A stretch of 64,000 nt of DNA, from the NCBI RefSeq assembly GCF_000757885.1, contig NZ_JQCR01000002.1, forward strand, positions 1,488,001 through 1,552,000. Direction: 5' to 3'. This DNA comes from Paenibacillus wynnii (GTDB lineage Bacteria > Bacillota > Bacilli > Paenibacillales > Paenibacillaceae). Made by a program: the position numbers and the translations under genes. Numbering within the stretch: position 1 is the stretch's first letter; the number at the start of each line of letters is the position of its first letter. This document shows, one piece after another, positions 17,148 to 26,118 of this stretch. The notes under the pieces are model-generated. The model was given only the letters and a program-made list of their open reading frames with translations, had not been told where the DNA came from and made no database searches.

Positions 17148-18032
17148 CTAGCTGACATAAAAATAATCAACCAGCGTACACAACAATATAACGATACTGA
17201 TCACCTGATTCAAATTATAAGAAGCCACCTTCATCATGCGACGATTCGAGGGCTTAATAATTTTATGTTCCGTCATCAAGAGCAGCGTAGCCACACCAAT
17301 TCCCACTAGGTACATCCACCCAAGATCACGCCATACATACAAGAAAAGCAGCAGCGTAACCATAATGAAATGCAGACCTTTCGATATACGAAGAGCATTC
17401 TCCAATCCAAAAAAGCTTGGTATGGACCACAGTCCGTGCCGCCGATCAAACTCAATATCCTGTGTACCATAGATAATATCGAAGCCTGCTATCCAGAGCA
17501 TCACTACCGTCCCGATAACAAATGGTGTAAACGCGATATTACCCGTTACGGCAAACCATGCTCCAATGGGTGCTGAGGCGATAACAAAACCTAAGTAGAG
17601 ATGGCTGAGAAAGGTAAACCGCTTCGTATAGGAATAAGAAGATATCAGGACTATAGCTATCGGTGACAGCAGCAGACAGAGCAGGTTCAACATTCCTGAT
17701 GCAACTATAAACAGTGCGTAATTGATAATGATAAATAGAATAACTTCTTTTTCAGCAACCATTCGCTGCGGCAGGTGACGATGTGCCGTACGTGGATTTT
17801 GTCCGTCAAAAGTACGGTCCACAAGCCGGTTAAACGCATTGGCACCGTTCCGGGCACCGATTAAGGCAATAAGACCCCAGAGCATGAGATGACCTGAAGG
17901 CCATCCCCCTGCTGCCCACACCATCGAAATGATGGCAAACGGCAGTGAAAAAAGGGTGTGTGAGAACATCACCAGATCACTGAACAATTTTAGCTTAAGA
18001 GCTGTATTTTTAAAGACATTTACTATAGCCAT
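17148..18032 (-). CDS. UbiA-family prenyltransferase (DmkA-like)
   Basis: About 294 residues from the ATG at 18032, preferred for the AGAGGATAAAG site; the open frame extends to 18080. A polytopic UbiA enzyme with both Asp-rich motifs: NAFNRLVDRTFDG (about residue 74) and YGTQDIEFDRRHG (about 188). These bind Mg-prenyl diphosphate. The family attaches a prenyl chain to an aromatic quinone precursor. The sequence looks closer to 4-hydroxybenzoate/MqnP-type than to MenA. Being last in the eet operon, it fits DmkA, which makes the dedicated demethylmenaquinone. The aromatic substrate is not certain. Confidence 0.85.
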   Translation of the reverse strand: MAIVNVFKNTALKLKLFSDLVMFSHTLFSLPFAIISMVWAAGGWPSGHLMLWGLIALIGARNGANAFNRLVDRTFDGQNPRTAHRHLPQRMVAEKEVILFIIINYALFIVASGMLNLLCLLLSPIAIVLISSYSYTKRFTFLSHLYLGFVIASAPIGAWFAVTGNIAFTPFVIGTVVMLWIAGFDIIYGTQDIEFDRRHGLWSIPSFFGLENALRISKGLHFIMVTLLLFLYVWRDLGWMYLVGIGVATLLLMTEHKIIKPSNRRMMKVASYNLNQVISIVILLCTLVDYFYVS

Positions 18033-18048
18033 AACTTTATCCTCTTTC

Positions 18049-19338
18049 TTAATTGCTGAATGCTTCCAACAGCACTTCATTCAGTGCAGCCAACATTCCA
18101 TCAATATCGTCCTCTGTAATGATGAGAGGAGGCTGGAAAGCCAACACATTGCGATCCACACCGTTTTTACCGATTAGGTATCCGCGGTCCTTCATTAATT
18201 CCAGTACATCATCCGTTATTGCTGCCTTGCCGGCGGCATCTGCACCTACTAATTCCGCTCCCAGCATCAGTCCCGTCCCACGTACATCGGAAATCCACTC
18301 AGGGTATTGTTCCTGAAGAGATTTCAGCCCTTCTTTAAGCTTACCGCCAAGCCGCTCGGCTCGCTGTGGAAGCTGTTCCGCACGAATAAAGTCTAGCACA
18401 GCCAGCGCTGTAGCCGCCGATACCGGATTACCGCCAAAAGTAGAAGCCGAGGGACGATTTAGGGACAATGCAATCTCATCTGTAGTTGCAAATGCTGCAA
18501 CCGGAACCCCGTTGCCGAGCGCTTTTGCCATACTCACGATATCGGGAACTACATCAAAATGCTCCATAGCAAACATTACGCCTGTACGGCCAAAGCCGGT
18601 CTGAATCTCATCCGCAATGAGCAATACTCCATATTGATCCAGCAGAGCCTTAACCTCACGGAAGTACCACGACACGGGCATAATCATACCGCCGTTACCT
18701 TGAATCGGTTCTGCAATCATTGCGGCAATGGTGTCACCCTTCTCTCTTAGAACCTGCTCCAGATCCTTAAGAGAACGTGTTGCAGCCTCTTCCATGGTTA
18801 GCTCCGGGTGGTAAGGGCGGCTAATGAAATACACATCTTCATCCAAAAAGGCATCGGTACGCCACATAGGGAGTCCGGTTACGCTCATTGTAAGATTGGT
18901 ACGTCCATGTAATCCGCTCTCCAAGGCAATAAAGCCTTTACGTCCCGTATGCATTCTAGCCAGCAGCAGTGCGCCCTCATTCGCCTCAGAGCCGCTATTC
19001 ACGAAGAAGCTGCGCCGTAGGTTGCCTGGTAAGATTTCCTCAAGCCGCTCGGCTAAATCCACACTAGGCTGCGTTAAGTAAACCGTGGTTGTATGCTGCA
19101 ACTGCTGCAACTGTTCGATCGTCCGTGCAGTAATGATTGGATTGCAGTGACCGCAGGCTACCACAGATACTCCGGCAAAAAAGTCCGTATAGGCCTTATC
19201 ATTTTCATCGTAAACAAACTGCATAGATCCGCGTACTATTTGAGGCGCATTCCGATAAAAGTGCTGTGTGCAAGGGTAGAAATATTGCTTGCGCTTAGCC
19301 GCTACCGCTTCTCTGCCGATGGCTTTTACTTGTTCCAT
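18049..19338 (-). CDS. Class III PLP-dependent aminotransferase
   Basis: A 429-residue fold-type I aminotransferase of the acetylornithine/4-aminobutyrate/AGXT2 group. It carries the phosphate-binding NSGSEANEGALL (about 113), the cofactor Asp in LLIADEIQTGFGRTG (about 240), and the Schiff-base Lys in MAKALGNGVP (about 270). AGRNTEYF-like ends are absent, so substrate class is unclear. The ATG at 19338 has a GAGAGGGAA site. It sits 46 bp after the U32 gene and 16 bp before the ubiA-like gene, tightly inside the electron-transfer operon. An aminotransferase is not part of the Listeria locus as I recall it; see findings. Confidence 0.88.
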   Translation of the reverse strand: MEQVKAIGREAVAAKRKQYFYPCTQHFYRNAPQIVRGSMQFVYDENDKAYTDFFAGVSVVACGHCNPIITARTIEQLQQLQHTTTVYLTQPSVDLAERLEEILPGNLRRSFFVNSGSEANEGALLLARMHTGRKGFIALESGLHGRTNLTMSVTGLPMWRTDAFLDEDVYFISRPYHPELTMEEAATRSLKDLEQVLREKGDTIAAMIAEPIQGNGGMIMPVSWYFREVKALLDQYGVLLIADEIQTGFGRTGVMFAMEHFDVVPDIVSMAKALGNGVPVAAFATTDEIALSLNRPSASTFGGNPVSAATALAVLDFIRAEQLPQRAERLGGKLKEGLKSLQEQYPEWISDVRGTGLMLGAELVGADAAGKAAITDDVLELMKDRGYLIGKNGVDRNVLAFQPPLIITEDDIDGMLAALNEVLLEAFSN

Positions 19339-19384
19339 GAAAGATTCCCTCTCTTTCTATTGCTCCCACACGAGCCTAAAAAAA

Positions 19385-21310
19385 CTAATTAAATTGCAAG
19401 GACCCTAACGTATAACCCGCATAAACCGGTTTCATTCCACCCAGCAGGTCCTCTTTATCATCCGTGCCCTTAATTTTATGTTGGTAAGTTCTTATAACTT
19501 CCCGCAGCTGTTCTTCACTATAGGTAGATCCCTCAATACGGTAGCAGGAAATCCCAATTGCCGTCATCTCATCCAACATCGGTAAATAACAAAGCTCTTT
19601 AGCAAACAATAGGTGACATCGACCATGCTGATCACGATATACCGGGTTTTCACCTTTATCCGTCATAAGAACCAGTACATCATTGCTGACATAACGATTG
19701 TCTTCTTGACCAATAGGCTCCATAACTTCGGTATTCTCAAACAAATCATGATCCATATACATGAGTGCTGGCGTACCGTGAACGATAACTTCCAGCGGGA
19801 GTTGGCTGCGGGAGGTGAAGGATGCAAAGTGCTCCAGCGTCATTTCCGGTGATACGGTAAGTCTCGAAAGTCCAAGTCCAGCATACAGGCCGGCAGACAG
19901 ACCATTATAAATATTAAGATTGGCATCGCCAACCAAAGGATAACCCGAAGATTTATAGCGGCGAATGGCGCCCAGATTCGTTACCAGCAATCCGTCAATT
20001 GGCAACCGTCCCCCGCCAAGAAGCTGGTCATATTGGTCAAAATCAAGCTCCATCATCATCCGCGGCAAACCCAAATATAGCTTAGTCTGTCCTTTGATCA
20101 AGCCAAGTTCTTCCACATCACGCTTCGTAAACGGCCGGTCCGGCTCGAATACATCGCCAGATAGATATAAGTGCTCTACGCCCAGCTCCAAGGCCACCCG
20201 TGCTTGGTTCATGTTATTGACACGTACGGCAAGCTCCGGCTTAGCTGTTGTTGGCCGTTTCTCTACAGACAAACGTTCCCGCAGCTCCATTACACGCTCT
20301 TCCGATAACTCCCGTTCAGCAGTCGGTGTACTGAATACTTTCCCCGTACTATAAAACTTACCTGTACCTTCATACCGGCGGTTAATATTAGTGAGCCCAG
20401 GCTTCCCGAAAGCATAGGCTGTTGAAAAGTCGCGCTTACGGTTTTTGTGCAGGATCTTGGAATCTACTGTACGGTCAAACCCTATCGGATCCTCAATATA
20501 TCGATCAATGGCTTCGCCATAGCTGTTCGCTAGCATGACAACGAAATCCTTATCATGCATCCGTCCCTCAATTTTGAAGGAAGTGATACCGGACTGGATC
20601 AGCTCCGGAAGATGCTCATACATAAACATATCTTTAACAGCAAGCGGATATTCTGTTGGGAACACAAAGCCGTCCTTCTTGATCCGGTAATCCCAGCGGC
20701 ATGGCTTCATACATTTACCCCTGTTACTGCTCATGCCGAATACCTGAGAACTGAAGTAACAGTTCGCGCCGTGCACGGAGCACATATCTCCATGAATGAA
20801 GTATTCCAATTCCATTCCGCTCTGCTGTCCCAGCAGCTTGGCAGTCTGCAAGTCCATTTCACGGGAGGTAACCACTCTGCTTACACCCAAATCCCGCAGA
20901 GCATAAATCATTTCTAAGTTGTGCACATTCATCATGACTGATGCATGTATAGGTACAGTAAGGCCCATCTCGCGTATCAATTCCAGCACTGCCATATCCT
21001 GAACAATTAAGGCATCCGGTCCGGCTTGATCGAGAAAACGCAGATATTCTCTAGCCTCCTCCACGTCCTCTTCACTGAACAGGTTATTAACGGTGACATA
21101 TACCTTTTTGCCCAGACCGTGAGCGATAGCAAGCGCCTCGACAATCTCTTCATGCGACAGGTTATAGCCCTTGCGCATCATTCTCATATTAAGTACAGGC
21201 CCACCGAAGTAGACCGCATCACAAGCCGATTGAATAACCTCTTTAAAAATATCAAATGTCCCTACCGGTACAAGCAGTTCGATCTCTTTGCCATTAAAAT
21301 AACGTGCCAT
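19385..21310 (-). CDS. U32-family protein with iron-sulfur cysteines
   Basis: 641 residues. An N-terminal TIM-barrel-like U32 domain runs to about residue 300 and contains the family signature with cysteines: GDMCSVHGANCYFSS and RGKCMKPCRWDY (about 175-210), which in UbiU/UbiV, TrhP and RlhA ligate a 4Fe-4S cluster. A long C-terminal region follows. Despite the peptidase name, characterised members are oxygen-independent hydroxylases of quinones or RNA. In this operon a quinone role is attractive, but YrrO/TrhP-like tRNA hydroxylation is the conservative alternative. The ATG at 21310 follows TAGGAGGAAAAGG. Confidence 0.85.
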   Translation of the reverse strand: MARYFNGKEIELLVPVGTFDIFKEVIQSACDAVYFGGPVLNMRMMRKGYNLSHEEIVEALAIAHGLGKKVYVTVNNLFSEEDVEEAREYLRFLDQAGPDALIVQDMAVLELIREMGLTVPIHASVMMNVHNLEMIYALRDLGVSRVVTSREMDLQTAKLLGQQSGMELEYFIHGDMCSVHGANCYFSSQVFGMSSNRGKCMKPCRWDYRIKKDGFVFPTEYPLAVKDMFMYEHLPELIQSGITSFKIEGRMHDKDFVVMLANSYGEAIDRYIEDPIGFDRTVDSKILHKNRKRDFSTAYAFGKPGLTNINRRYEGTGKFYSTGKVFSTPTAERELSEERVMELRERLSVEKRPTTAKPELAVRVNNMNQARVALELGVEHLYLSGDVFEPDRPFTKRDVEELGLIKGQTKLYLGLPRMMMELDFDQYDQLLGGGRLPIDGLLVTNLGAIRRYKSSGYPLVGDANLNIYNGLSAGLYAGLGLSRLTVSPEMTLEHFASFTSRSQLPLEVIVHGTPALMYMDHDLFENTEVMEPIGQEDNRYVSNDVLVLMTDKGENPVYRDQHGRCHLLFAKELCYLPMLDEMTAIGISCYRIEGSTYSEEQLREVIRTYQHKIKGTDDKEDLLGGMKPVYAGYTLGSLQFN

Positions 21311-21341
21311 TCCTTTTCCTCCTAAATAACGGTCCTCTAAT

Positions 21342-22136
21342 TTACAGTATTGCTACAGCCAACCCCATCACGATAAACATACAAATAAAAACAGTATCTG
21401 CAAAACCCCAACTTAAGCGGTGGTACCGGGTACGCGGCGCATCCATGCGGAAGCCCCGAGCTTCCATGGAATACACTAAATCCTGCGCACGGCGAAAAGC
21501 ACTGGAAATGACAGGCACGAGCAGCGAGACAAGCATCCGCGCTTTTTCCTTCAAGGGCAGCTCTGCCAGATCCGCACCGCGCGAGGCTTGTGCCTTCATA
21601 ATAATCTGCGATTCATCCAGAATGGTAGGAATGAAGCGCAAGGCAATACCAATCATCAAGGTAAGTCTGTCCGGAGACATCCCGATCTTTTTGAGCGGTG
21701 AAAGAATGCCCTCAAGCCCCTGATTCAGCTTACCCGGTGTCGTTGTAAAGGTCAGCAGCGCTGTAAAAGAGACGAGAAAGAGCATTCGGATCACTGAAAA
21801 TGCACCCAAACGCAGTCCCTCCTGATGCAGCGAGAATGACCCGAGGGTAAGCCATACCTCTCCCTCTTTAATGGACAGCACCTGAACAATAAAGATAAAT
21901 AACATCAGGTAACGCAGCGGTTTCGCAGCTTTCACAAAATACTTAAGCGGAATTCTCGTGGAAGCCATTATTGAAATGGAGAACACTGCGAGCAGCGCCA
22001 TTGTCTGCCAGGAATGGGAGAGCAAAATAACAGCAACATATAATAGCATTCCGATAATTTTTCCGCGTGCATCCAGCTTGTGTACCCATGACCCCGTCTC
22101 AATAGTACGCCCCAGCAACAGTTTCTCGCTACTCAT
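21342..22136 (-). CDS. ECF transporter T subunit (EcfT/FmnA-like)
   Basis: About 264 residues from the ATG at 22136, after AAGGGGGATATCC; it overlaps the stop of the preceding ATPase gene by 8 bp, so the two are translationally coupled. CbiQ/EcfT family membrane scaffold. It has several hydrophobic segments and the coupling-helix Ala-Arg signatures near residues 190-230: MKAQASRGADLAE and MEARGFRMDAPRTRY, which contact the two ATPases. In Listeria a dedicated EcfT-like subunit (FmnA) helps flavin reach the outside for electron transfer. The context supports that here. Confidence 0.87.
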   Translation of the reverse strand: MSSEKLLLGRTIETGSWVHKLDARGKIIGMLLYVAVILLSHSWQTMALLAVFSISIMASTRIPLKYFVKAAKPLRYLMLFIFIVQVLSIKEGEVWLTLGSFSLHQEGLRLGAFSVIRMLFLVSFTALLTFTTTPGKLNQGLEGILSPLKKIGMSPDRLTLMIGIALRFIPTILDESQIIMKAQASRGADLAELPLKEKARMLVSLLVPVISSAFRRAQDLVYSMEARGFRMDAPRTRYHRLSWGFADTVFICMFIVMGLAVAIL

Positions 22137-23025
22137 GGATATCCCCCTTTTCAATCCCCGTGTGGGATATCTCAGATGACAAGGAAGCGATACATTCTGC
22201 AAGTGCCTTCGGTGTCAATCGGGGAACCTCGCCCTCCAGATGGAAACGATCTGCAAGTGCCCGCCAGTAACGGAGAGATTGCGGTATTGCCAGTCCGCAG
22301 CGCTCCAGAATGGTAGGATCGGAGGCCAACTCCTGAACACTTCCCTGAAAAGCAGCTTGCCCTTCCTTAAGCACAATCCAGCTGTCCGCAATAGGAAGCA
22401 GTTCATCCATTCGGTGTGTCACTATAATGATAGTCCGCCCTTGTTCCCGGCAGAGACGTTCCAGCAAAGAAATAAGCTCTGCGCGGCTAACAGGATCCAG
22501 TGTGGCCGTAGGCTCATCGAGCACAACAATTTCCGGGTCCATAGCCAATACAGAAGCAATGGCCGCCTTGCGCATTTGCCCTCCGCTCAAGCGGAACGGA
22601 TTGCGTTCGAGCAGCTCCAAATCGAGGCCCATAGCTACCATTGCTTTACGCGCGCGCTCCTTGGCTTCTTCCAGACTCATCCCGAAATTAAGGGGCCCGA
22701 AGCATAGATCCTTCTCCACCGTTTCTTCAAACATTTGCTGTTCCGGAAATTGGAAGACGAGGCCCACACGACGCCGCAGCGCCATCAGCTTAGGAGATTT
22801 CTCTCCCGCCTGAAGAGTTACATCAAGCACTTTCACGGTTCCCTCCGTAGGCTTCAGAATCCCATTGAACAGTTGAAGCAGCGTAGACTTACCGGAACCG
22901 GTCGCACCTGCAATGCCGACTATGGAACCCTGCGGAATCGTAAGGTCAATGTTATGTAGTGCAGTCTGCTTCCATAGACTTCGGTCGGAGTATACATAGC
23001 TCACTTGCTGTAGTTCTATGGCCAT
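22129..23025 (-). CDS. ecfA2: ECF transporter ATPase subunit A2
   Basis: A 298-residue ABC ATPase with Walker A GATGSGKST (about 40), Q-loop region LVFQFPEQQMFEETV, signature LSGGQMRKAAIAS (about 145), Walker B VVLDEPTATLDP and switch His in VTHRMDE. The QFPEQQ segment marks the EcfA2 type. It overlaps EcfA1 by 10 bp upstream and EcfT by 8 bp downstream. It forms the energising heterodimer with EcfA1. In most Firmicutes one ecfA1-ecfA2-ecfT set lies by rpl genes for vitamin uptake; this one is embedded in the electron-transfer operon and is likely a second set. Confidence 0.92.
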   Translation of the reverse strand: MAIELQQVSYVYSDRSLWKQTALHNIDLTIPQGSIVGIAGATGSGKSTLLQLFNGILKPTEGTVKVLDVTLQAGEKSPKLMALRRRVGLVFQFPEQQMFEETVEKDLCFGPLNFGMSLEEAKERARKAMVAMGLDLELLERNPFRLSGGQMRKAAIASVLAMDPEIVVLDEPTATLDPVSRAELISLLERLCREQGRTIIIVTHRMDELLPIADSWIVLKEGQAAFQGSVQELASDPTILERCGLAIPQSLRYWRALADRFHLEGEVPRLTPKALAECIASLSSEISHTGIEKGDIHE

Positions 23026-23873
23026 AGCTTCTCTATAAGCTCCTTTTCACTGGCAGGCACGCCAGTATTTATGCCAGCCTTTTGCAATTCACGGGCCAAC
23101 TGCCAAGAAAAAGGCATACGTAAGTTACATTTATCCAGCAGGTCATCATTGCTGAACAGCTCGGCAGGCGTCATATCCGCTGCAAGTCTGCCTCCGCACA
23201 GCGCCAGTACACGGTCTGAGGCCAATATCTCATCCGCATCATGGGTAATCATAAGGATTGTATAATTGCCCTCCGCACACACACGCTGCAGAATATCCAA
23301 CAGCTCATTTCGGCTTCCTTCATCCAACATAGAAGAGGCCTCGTCGAAGATGACGATGCCTGGCTCCATAGCAAGAATGGAAGCTATAGCTACACGTTGC
23401 TTCTGTCCTCCGGATAATTCACCCGGATGCTTGTCCAGCAGGTGAGCGATTCCTAGCTTGTCGGTATATACTTGTAAACGGCGTCCCATTTCGGTAGGCT
23501 CCAGACATAGACCTTCAAGACCGAATAAAATATCTTCCTCTACGGTTGCACCAATAAACTGGTTGTCCGGATTCTGAAATACCATTCCTATATTTTGTCG
23601 GATCGCCCCGATATTTTCTTCATTTAGTTGCAGTCCGCAAACTACGATTTCTCCGCCACTCTTAGGCAACAGTGCATTCAACAACTTAACGAGTGTTGAC
23701 TTACCGCATCCGTTTGCACCGACCAGGCTAACCCATTGCCCCTGAGGTATGGAGAGAGAGATATCTTGAAAAATGAGCTGTTTCGGATCGTACCCAAACG
23801 ATACCCCGCTTAAAGTAATAACTGCAGGTTGTTCTTCTGCTTCGGAATTCTGTAATCTATTCGTTTCAATCAT
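23016..23873 (-). CDS. ecfA1: ECF transporter ATPase subunit A1
   Basis: A 285-residue ABC ATPase with Walker A GANGCGKST (about 54), Q-loop MVFQNPDNQFIGATVEED (EcfA1 type), signature LSGGQKQRVAIAS, Walker B IVIFDEASSMLDE and switch His in ITHDADE. Walker B ends with Glu-Ala rather than Glu-Pro, a common feature of EcfA1. It starts at the ATG at 23873 after GGGAGGAAG, 21 bp downstream of eetB. The partners are EcfA2 and the T subunit. The S component is not separately present, but EetB belongs to an S-component-like family. Confidence 0.92.
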   Translation of the reverse strand: MIETNRLQNSEAEEQPAVITLSGVSFGYDPKQLIFQDISLSIPQGQWVSLVGANGCGKSTLVKLLNALLPKSGGEIVVCGLQLNEENIGAIRQNIGMVFQNPDNQFIGATVEEDILFGLEGLCLEPTEMGRRLQVYTDKLGIAHLLDKHPGELSGGQKQRVAIASILAMEPGIVIFDEASSMLDEGSRNELLDILQRVCAEGNYTILMITHDADEILASDRVLALCGGRLAADMTPAELFSNDDLLDKCNLRMPFSWQLARELQKAGINTGVPASEKELIEKLWP

Positions 23874-23894
23874 GTTAGTCTTCCTCCCGCCGCT

Positions 23895-24455
23895 TTAGGC
23901 CGTTCTATCCAGGAACTCTTCAAACAGCGATATTTTGGACAGAGAATCCACCAGATACCGAACTGCAAATCCTACGGCAATCCCAGTTACCACTCCAGTG
24001 ATGAGCAGCAGCGGCAAGTAGTATAGAATACTTGATGAAGAAAATACGACAGATGCTGCCAAGAGTTGTCCTATATTATGCGCCAGACCTCCGGCAATAC
24101 TGATACCTATCAGACTGAATTTCTTGCGGCCAAATCGTACCATCAGGAACATTATAAGAAAACTGAGCAAGGAGCCGCATAGACTGAAGAGCAAACTTGA
24201 GAAAGTACCAAGTAGAAAGGCGGTAAGCAAAGTCTTCAGAATAACCAGCAGGAGAGCATCCCGTCCGCGTAAAAAGTAAATACAAGTTAAAATCATGATA
24301 TTAGCAAATCCAAGCTTAGCGCCGGGCATCAGCCCCATTCCAACCAAGGGAATCTGGGCCTCCAAAATACCCAGCACTACAGCTACTGCAGAAAAAATGG
24401 CTATAATTACAGTTCTTTTCAGCGCTGTGGCTGACTCACTACTGGACATAGGCAT
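23895..24455 (-). CDS. eetB: Gx transporter family membrane protein (EetB-like)
   Basis: A 186-residue membrane protein with about five hydrophobic segments and Gly-rich MGLMPGAKLGFANIMI near residue 37, the Gx transporter/Hpre_diP_synt_I family, often mis-named heptaprenyl diphosphate synthase component I. In Listeria EetB is needed for extracellular electron transfer along with EetA. The family resembles substrate-binding S components of ECF transporters, which fits the ECF genes directly downstream. It overlaps eetA by 17 bp; the ATG at 24455 has GGAGGACG upstream. The transported molecule is unproven. Confidence 0.85.
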   Translation of the reverse strand: MPMSSSESATALKRTVIIAIFSAVAVVLGILEAQIPLVGMGLMPGAKLGFANIMILTCIYFLRGRDALLLVILKTLLTAFLLGTFSSLLFSLCGSLLSFLIMFLMVRFGRKKFSLIGISIAGGLAHNIGQLLAASVVFSSSSILYYLPLLLITGVVTGIAVGFAVRYLVDSLSKISLFEEFLDRTA

Positions 24456-24825
24456 CTATTTCGTCCTCCCCCGAAGCACTTGCGATTTCTACTAAAACCC
24501 GATGCGGCAGACAAACAATAGTCTGCTTAGGCAGAGTAATAAATCCGAAACCGAGGCATACCTTGTCGGGACAGTCGGCGTCGTACATTTCAATACCATA
24601 ATCATGTACCTTTATAATGTTGTAACCACGGTCTGTACGAATATCAATCGTTTGATTTTCTTTAGTAAGCTTGATTGTTCGATATTGCTTGCCGTCTACT
24701 GTTATATTGGCCACAAGGTTTTTACCTGGTCCGCCCTTATCATTGCTGGAAAACCATCTCGGCGCCATAAAAGCAAGAGCAGCAACCAAAACGATGGAAA
24801 TCAGCAGCACATCCCCACGTTTCAT
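24439..24825 (-). CDS. eetA: NusG domain II protein, EetA-like
   Basis: 128 residues. An N-terminal membrane anchor (VLLISIVLVAALAFMA) is followed by an extracytoplasmic beta-rich NusG domain II-like region. This includes the conserved DADCPDKVCLGFGFI and the C-terminal QTIVCLPHRVLVEI, giving two conserved Cys in DCPDKVC and one in VCLPHR. The family (NusG_II) is found in bacterial electron-transfer operons next to Gx transporter and FMN_bind genes, and EetA of Listeria belongs to it. It is the first gene of the eight-gene minus-strand operon. The ATG at 24825 follows AAGGGAG. Confidence 0.85.
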   Translation of the reverse strand: MKRGDVLLISIVLVAALAFMAPRWFSSNDKGGPGKNLVANITVDGKQYRTIKLTKENQTIDIRTDRGYNIIKVHDYGIEMYDADCPDKVCLGFGFITLPKQTIVCLPHRVLVEIASASGEDEIDAYVQ

Positions 24826-25003
24826 AAAATTCTCCCTTATTTTTTAATTAAAAACCAGACTTATTAATTATAACGGTCTGCTGTCAATCCTTCAATAAAT
24901 GTAGTCGTTTATTGTCACTTTTAGAGACCAGTTCACAAAATAGGCACCTAACTATAAAGTGTCCAACCCAAATAAGGATTTTCAAGAAATATTAGGATAA
25001 AAT
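24826..25003 (-). promoter_or_regulatory. Promoter region of the eet operon
   Basis: On the minus strand a sigma-A type promoter is visible: -35 TTGAAG (24890-24895), 17-bp spacer, -10 TATAAT (24867-24872), about 40 bp upstream of the eetA start. Further upstream (24912-24922) the minus strand reads AAAAGTGACAA, the same 11-mer found upstream of the lipoprotein operon at 9401-9411. This may be a shared regulatory site or a coincidence. Confidence 0.6.
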
Positions 25004-26118
25004 TTAGGCCAAAACATGATCTTCCGATTTGTTCCGCGCTTCTTCTATGTTCACTTTGTACTCTTTACCATTACCTAAGTAGGAAAGGAATAAACCGGCA
25101 AATTCAGGGTCCCATTGACTTCCTTTACCCTGCTCCAAAATATCCAGCGCCCGGTCGTGATCCATCCCCTTTCGGTAAGGCCGATCTGAAGTCATGGCAT
25201 CATAAGCATCCGCAACTGCGATAATTCGCCCATACAACGGGATTGATAAACCAGCCAAGCCATCCGGGTATCCTTTTCCATCGTAGCGTTCGTGATGCGA
25301 TCTTACCCCGCTGAGATACGGAGCCATCTTCTCTGCCGGCTCTATCTGGCGCAGTATATTCTCACCTTGCACAGGATGGCTCTTAATCTGATCAAACTCT
25401 TCATCCGTTAGCTTCCCATCCTTGAACAGAACACTGTCTCTAACACCGATTTTGCCGATATCATGCAGCAGTGCGGATTTGCGTAAATTATCGAGCGTCT
25501 TCCCGGACAGACCGGCTAATTGCCCAATGATAACGGAATACTCCGCCACACGCAGCGAATGGCCCGCCGTATATGGATCTCTTGCATCCAGCGCAACAGC
25601 GAGTGTGGTAAAATAACTGTCCAGCAATTGGGGATTATAGCTGAACTTGTAAGAAAGAATTCAATCAGCGCATGCATGCAGGCGATCAGAACCGCGCCGG
25701 CCACTCCGAGTCCCAGATAGAAATAAGGAAGATTAACAAGCCCGGATCGGATCATCCATACGGTAATCAGAACCGCCGGCACACTCAGTCCGAGCAAGTG
25801 AGGGCCAATAATACGATATACCGCCTTCTTGGGCAACTGATGGGTATGATAATAGGCCATTTCTAGAACGGCGAGTTTCGGTTTCGGTTCTTTTAGAGCG
25901 ATACGAATAAGCCTGATATGACTCATAAATACTGCGATTTCCACTACGGCCATAATGACAAAGGAAATACTCATGCCAACCATAAGCCTCAGGTATTCAG
26001 GGGCCGTAATTTCCAGTGAGGAGAATAGAATCAAACTTCCTACAGCTAATACTGCAACAGCTGATCCGAATAAGTAATTACGAATTTGCTTTCTAAGAAA
26101 TGCGGCATATAAATTCAT
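25004..26118 (-). pseudogene. Membrane HD-GYP cyclic-di-GMP phosphodiesterase split by a frameshift
   Basis: The frame starting at the ATG 26118 (GAGGGG site) encodes several membrane segments up to HALIEFFLTSSAIIP. Then it shifts at a CCCC tract (GGGG at 25630-25633 on the plus strand). Adding one C continues directly into QLLDSYFTTLAVALDARDPYT and an intact HD-GYP domain: HDIGKIGV and HHERYDGKGYPDG. The catalytic domain alone is 207 residues and has an in-frame TTG at 25627. HD-GYP enzymes degrade cyclic di-GMP. A homopolymer deletion is a common sequencing artefact, so the gene may be intact in reality. Confidence 0.82.
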
